Source of the DNA: an uncultured Bacteroidota bacterium
Lineage (GTDB): Bacteria > Bacteroidota > Bacteroidia > Bacteroidales > WCHB1-69
Length of the DNA: 33,105 bases
Reading direction: 5' to 3'
NCBI GenBank assembly: GCA_902796805.1
Contig: CADBQG010000001.1
Location: 1 to 33,105, forward strand
Shown here: positions 32,227-33,105 of the stretch, piece by piece
How positions within the stretch are numbered: position 1 is the stretch's first letter
Layout: the number at the start of each line of letters is the position of its first letter
The notes under the pieces: generated by a model
What the model saw: only the letters and a program-made list of their open reading frames with translations
Databases searched by the model: none
What the model was told of the DNA's origin: nothing
Made by a program: the position numbers and the translations under genes

Positions 32227-33105
32227 ATGGCAATATTAGTAAAAAACATAAAGCAGTTGGTGCAGGCGGAGACCAAAACCGTGAAGTTCCGCGCCGGCAA
32301 GGAGATGATGAACCTTCCTGTCATCGAAAATGCATATTTGCTCACAGAGGGGGAGAAGATCAAGGAGTTCGGCAAGATGGAGGACTTCAACCCCGACATC
32401 CTGAAGAAAGTTAAGGGACCGGTTGAGGAAATCGACGCCACGGGCAAGTTCGTGTTCCCCACCTTCTGCGACTCGCACACGCACATCGTGTATGCGGGCA
32501 GCCGCGAGGTGGAGTACATCGACAAAATCAAGGGTTTGAGCTACGAGGAGATCTTCAAGCGCGGCGGCGGCATCCTCAACTCCGCGAAACGGCTGCACGA
32601 GACCTCGGAAGAGGAGCTCTACGACCAGGCCTGGCAGCGGTTGGAGGAGATGGCCTCCTTCGGCACGGGTGCGTGCGAGATCAAGAGCGGCTACGGCCTC
32701 ACCACCGAGGACGAGCTCAAGATGCTGCGTGTCATCCGCAAGCTCAAAGAGAACTCCCTGCTCACCATCAAGGCCAACTTCCTCGGCGCCCACGCGGTGC
32801 CGTTGGAATACAAGGACAATCCCGACGGCTACGTGGATCTCATCATCAACGAGATGATTCCGATGGTGGCTGCCGAAGAGCTCGCCGACTTCGTGGATGT
32901 CTTCTGCGACAAGGGCTTCTTCACCACCGAACAGACCGAGCGCATCCTGATGCAGGGCATCAAGTACGGTCTGCGCCCGAAGATCCATGCCAACGAGATG
33001 GCCTGCTCCGGCGGCATCCAAGTCGGCGTGAAATACAATGCTTTGTCGGTTGACCACTTGGAATATACTGGCGATGAGGAGATTGCGGCCCTCTACAAGA
33101 GCGAG
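32227..33105 (+). CDS. hutI: Imidazolonepropionase, 3' end beyond the window
   Basis: HutI opens the ring of 4-imidazolone-5-propionate to N-formimino-glutamate in histidine breakdown. The first 293 codons are present, of about 410 expected; no stop occurs before the window edge. Amidohydrolase metal motifs are visible: FCDSHTHIVYAGSRE (His84, His86), then FLGAHAVP, KIHANEM and VDHLEY. The loop CEIKSGYGL is also characteristic. The start ATG at 32227 follows era by 18 bp. The coding sequence is more GC-rich than era by eye. Histidine-degradation genes in Bacteroidota are usually with other hut genes, which may follow outside the window. Confidence 0.95.
   Translation, partial: MAILVKNIKQLVQAETKTVKFRAGKEMMNLPVIENAYLLTEGEKIKEFGKMEDFNPDILKKVKGPVEEIDATGKFVFPTFCDSHTHIVYAGSREVEYIDKIKGLSYEEIFKRGGGILNSAKRLHETSEEELYDQAWQRLEEMASFGTGACEIKSGYGLTTEDELKMLRVIRKLKENSLLTIKANFLGAHAVPLEYKDNPDGYVDLIINEMIPMVAAEELADFVDVFCDKGFFTTEQTERILMQGIKYGLRPKIHANEMACSGGIQVGVKYNALSVDHLEYTGDEEIAALYKSE

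Overview
The window comes from a member of the Bacteroidota, most likely the order Bacteroidales. Several signals agree: repeated matches to the Bacteroidota sigma-factor -7 element TAnnTTTG ahead of genes; a 3,076-residue surface protein ending in a type IX secretion (T9SS) sorting domain; PheS with the Cys-rich insertion usual in this phylum; and the ftsX-DUF3098-uppP-truB gene order. Base composition is close to balanced, with AT-rich spacers. Genus cannot be told from the sequence alone.

Layout. (1) 1-81 is a truncated tRNA-Leu(CAA) on the minus strand, with its own promoter. (2) 281-11452 is a plus-strand block: a cyclophilin lipoprotein, pheS, a giant DUF2723 membrane protein (PMT/TMEM260-like), ahcY, ftsX, a DUF3098 protein, uppP, truB and a MOP-family polysaccharide flippase. 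Most gaps are 36 bp or less, and uppP and truB overlap. Much of the block serves the envelope: division, undecaprenyl phosphate recycling, glycan flipping and probably protein glycosylation. (3) 11469-22206 on the minus strand holds a dihydroorotase and the giant T9SS adhesin-like protein, each with a TAnnTTTG promoter. The adhesin is followed by a clear rho-independent hairpin. (4) 22554-25773 is a self-contained cassette: promoter with overlapping palindromic operator, ABC ATPase, a small single-span protein, a six-span membrane protein, a YtrA-type GntR regulator, a predicted outer-membrane barrel, and a terminator. (5) 25805-28302 is a TrkA/TrkH-type potassium uptake pair with a one-base overlap. 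(6) 28313-33105 is a promoter followed by a tight run: PlsC-like acyltransferase, GT9 glycosyltransferase, LpxH, Era, and hutI cut by the window end.

How the genes fit together. LpxH, the acyltransferase, the GT9 enzyme, UppP, the flippase and the DUF2723 protein all point to outer-envelope lipid and glycan assembly; the giant T9SS protein would be a product displayed on that surface. The GntR/ABC cassette resembles YtrA-type autoregulated transport systems that in other phyla respond to cell-envelope stress. Its layout (regulator fourth, barrel protein last, operator at the transcription start) is the most system-like unit here. No CRISPR array, insertion sequence, prophage or rRNA was seen.
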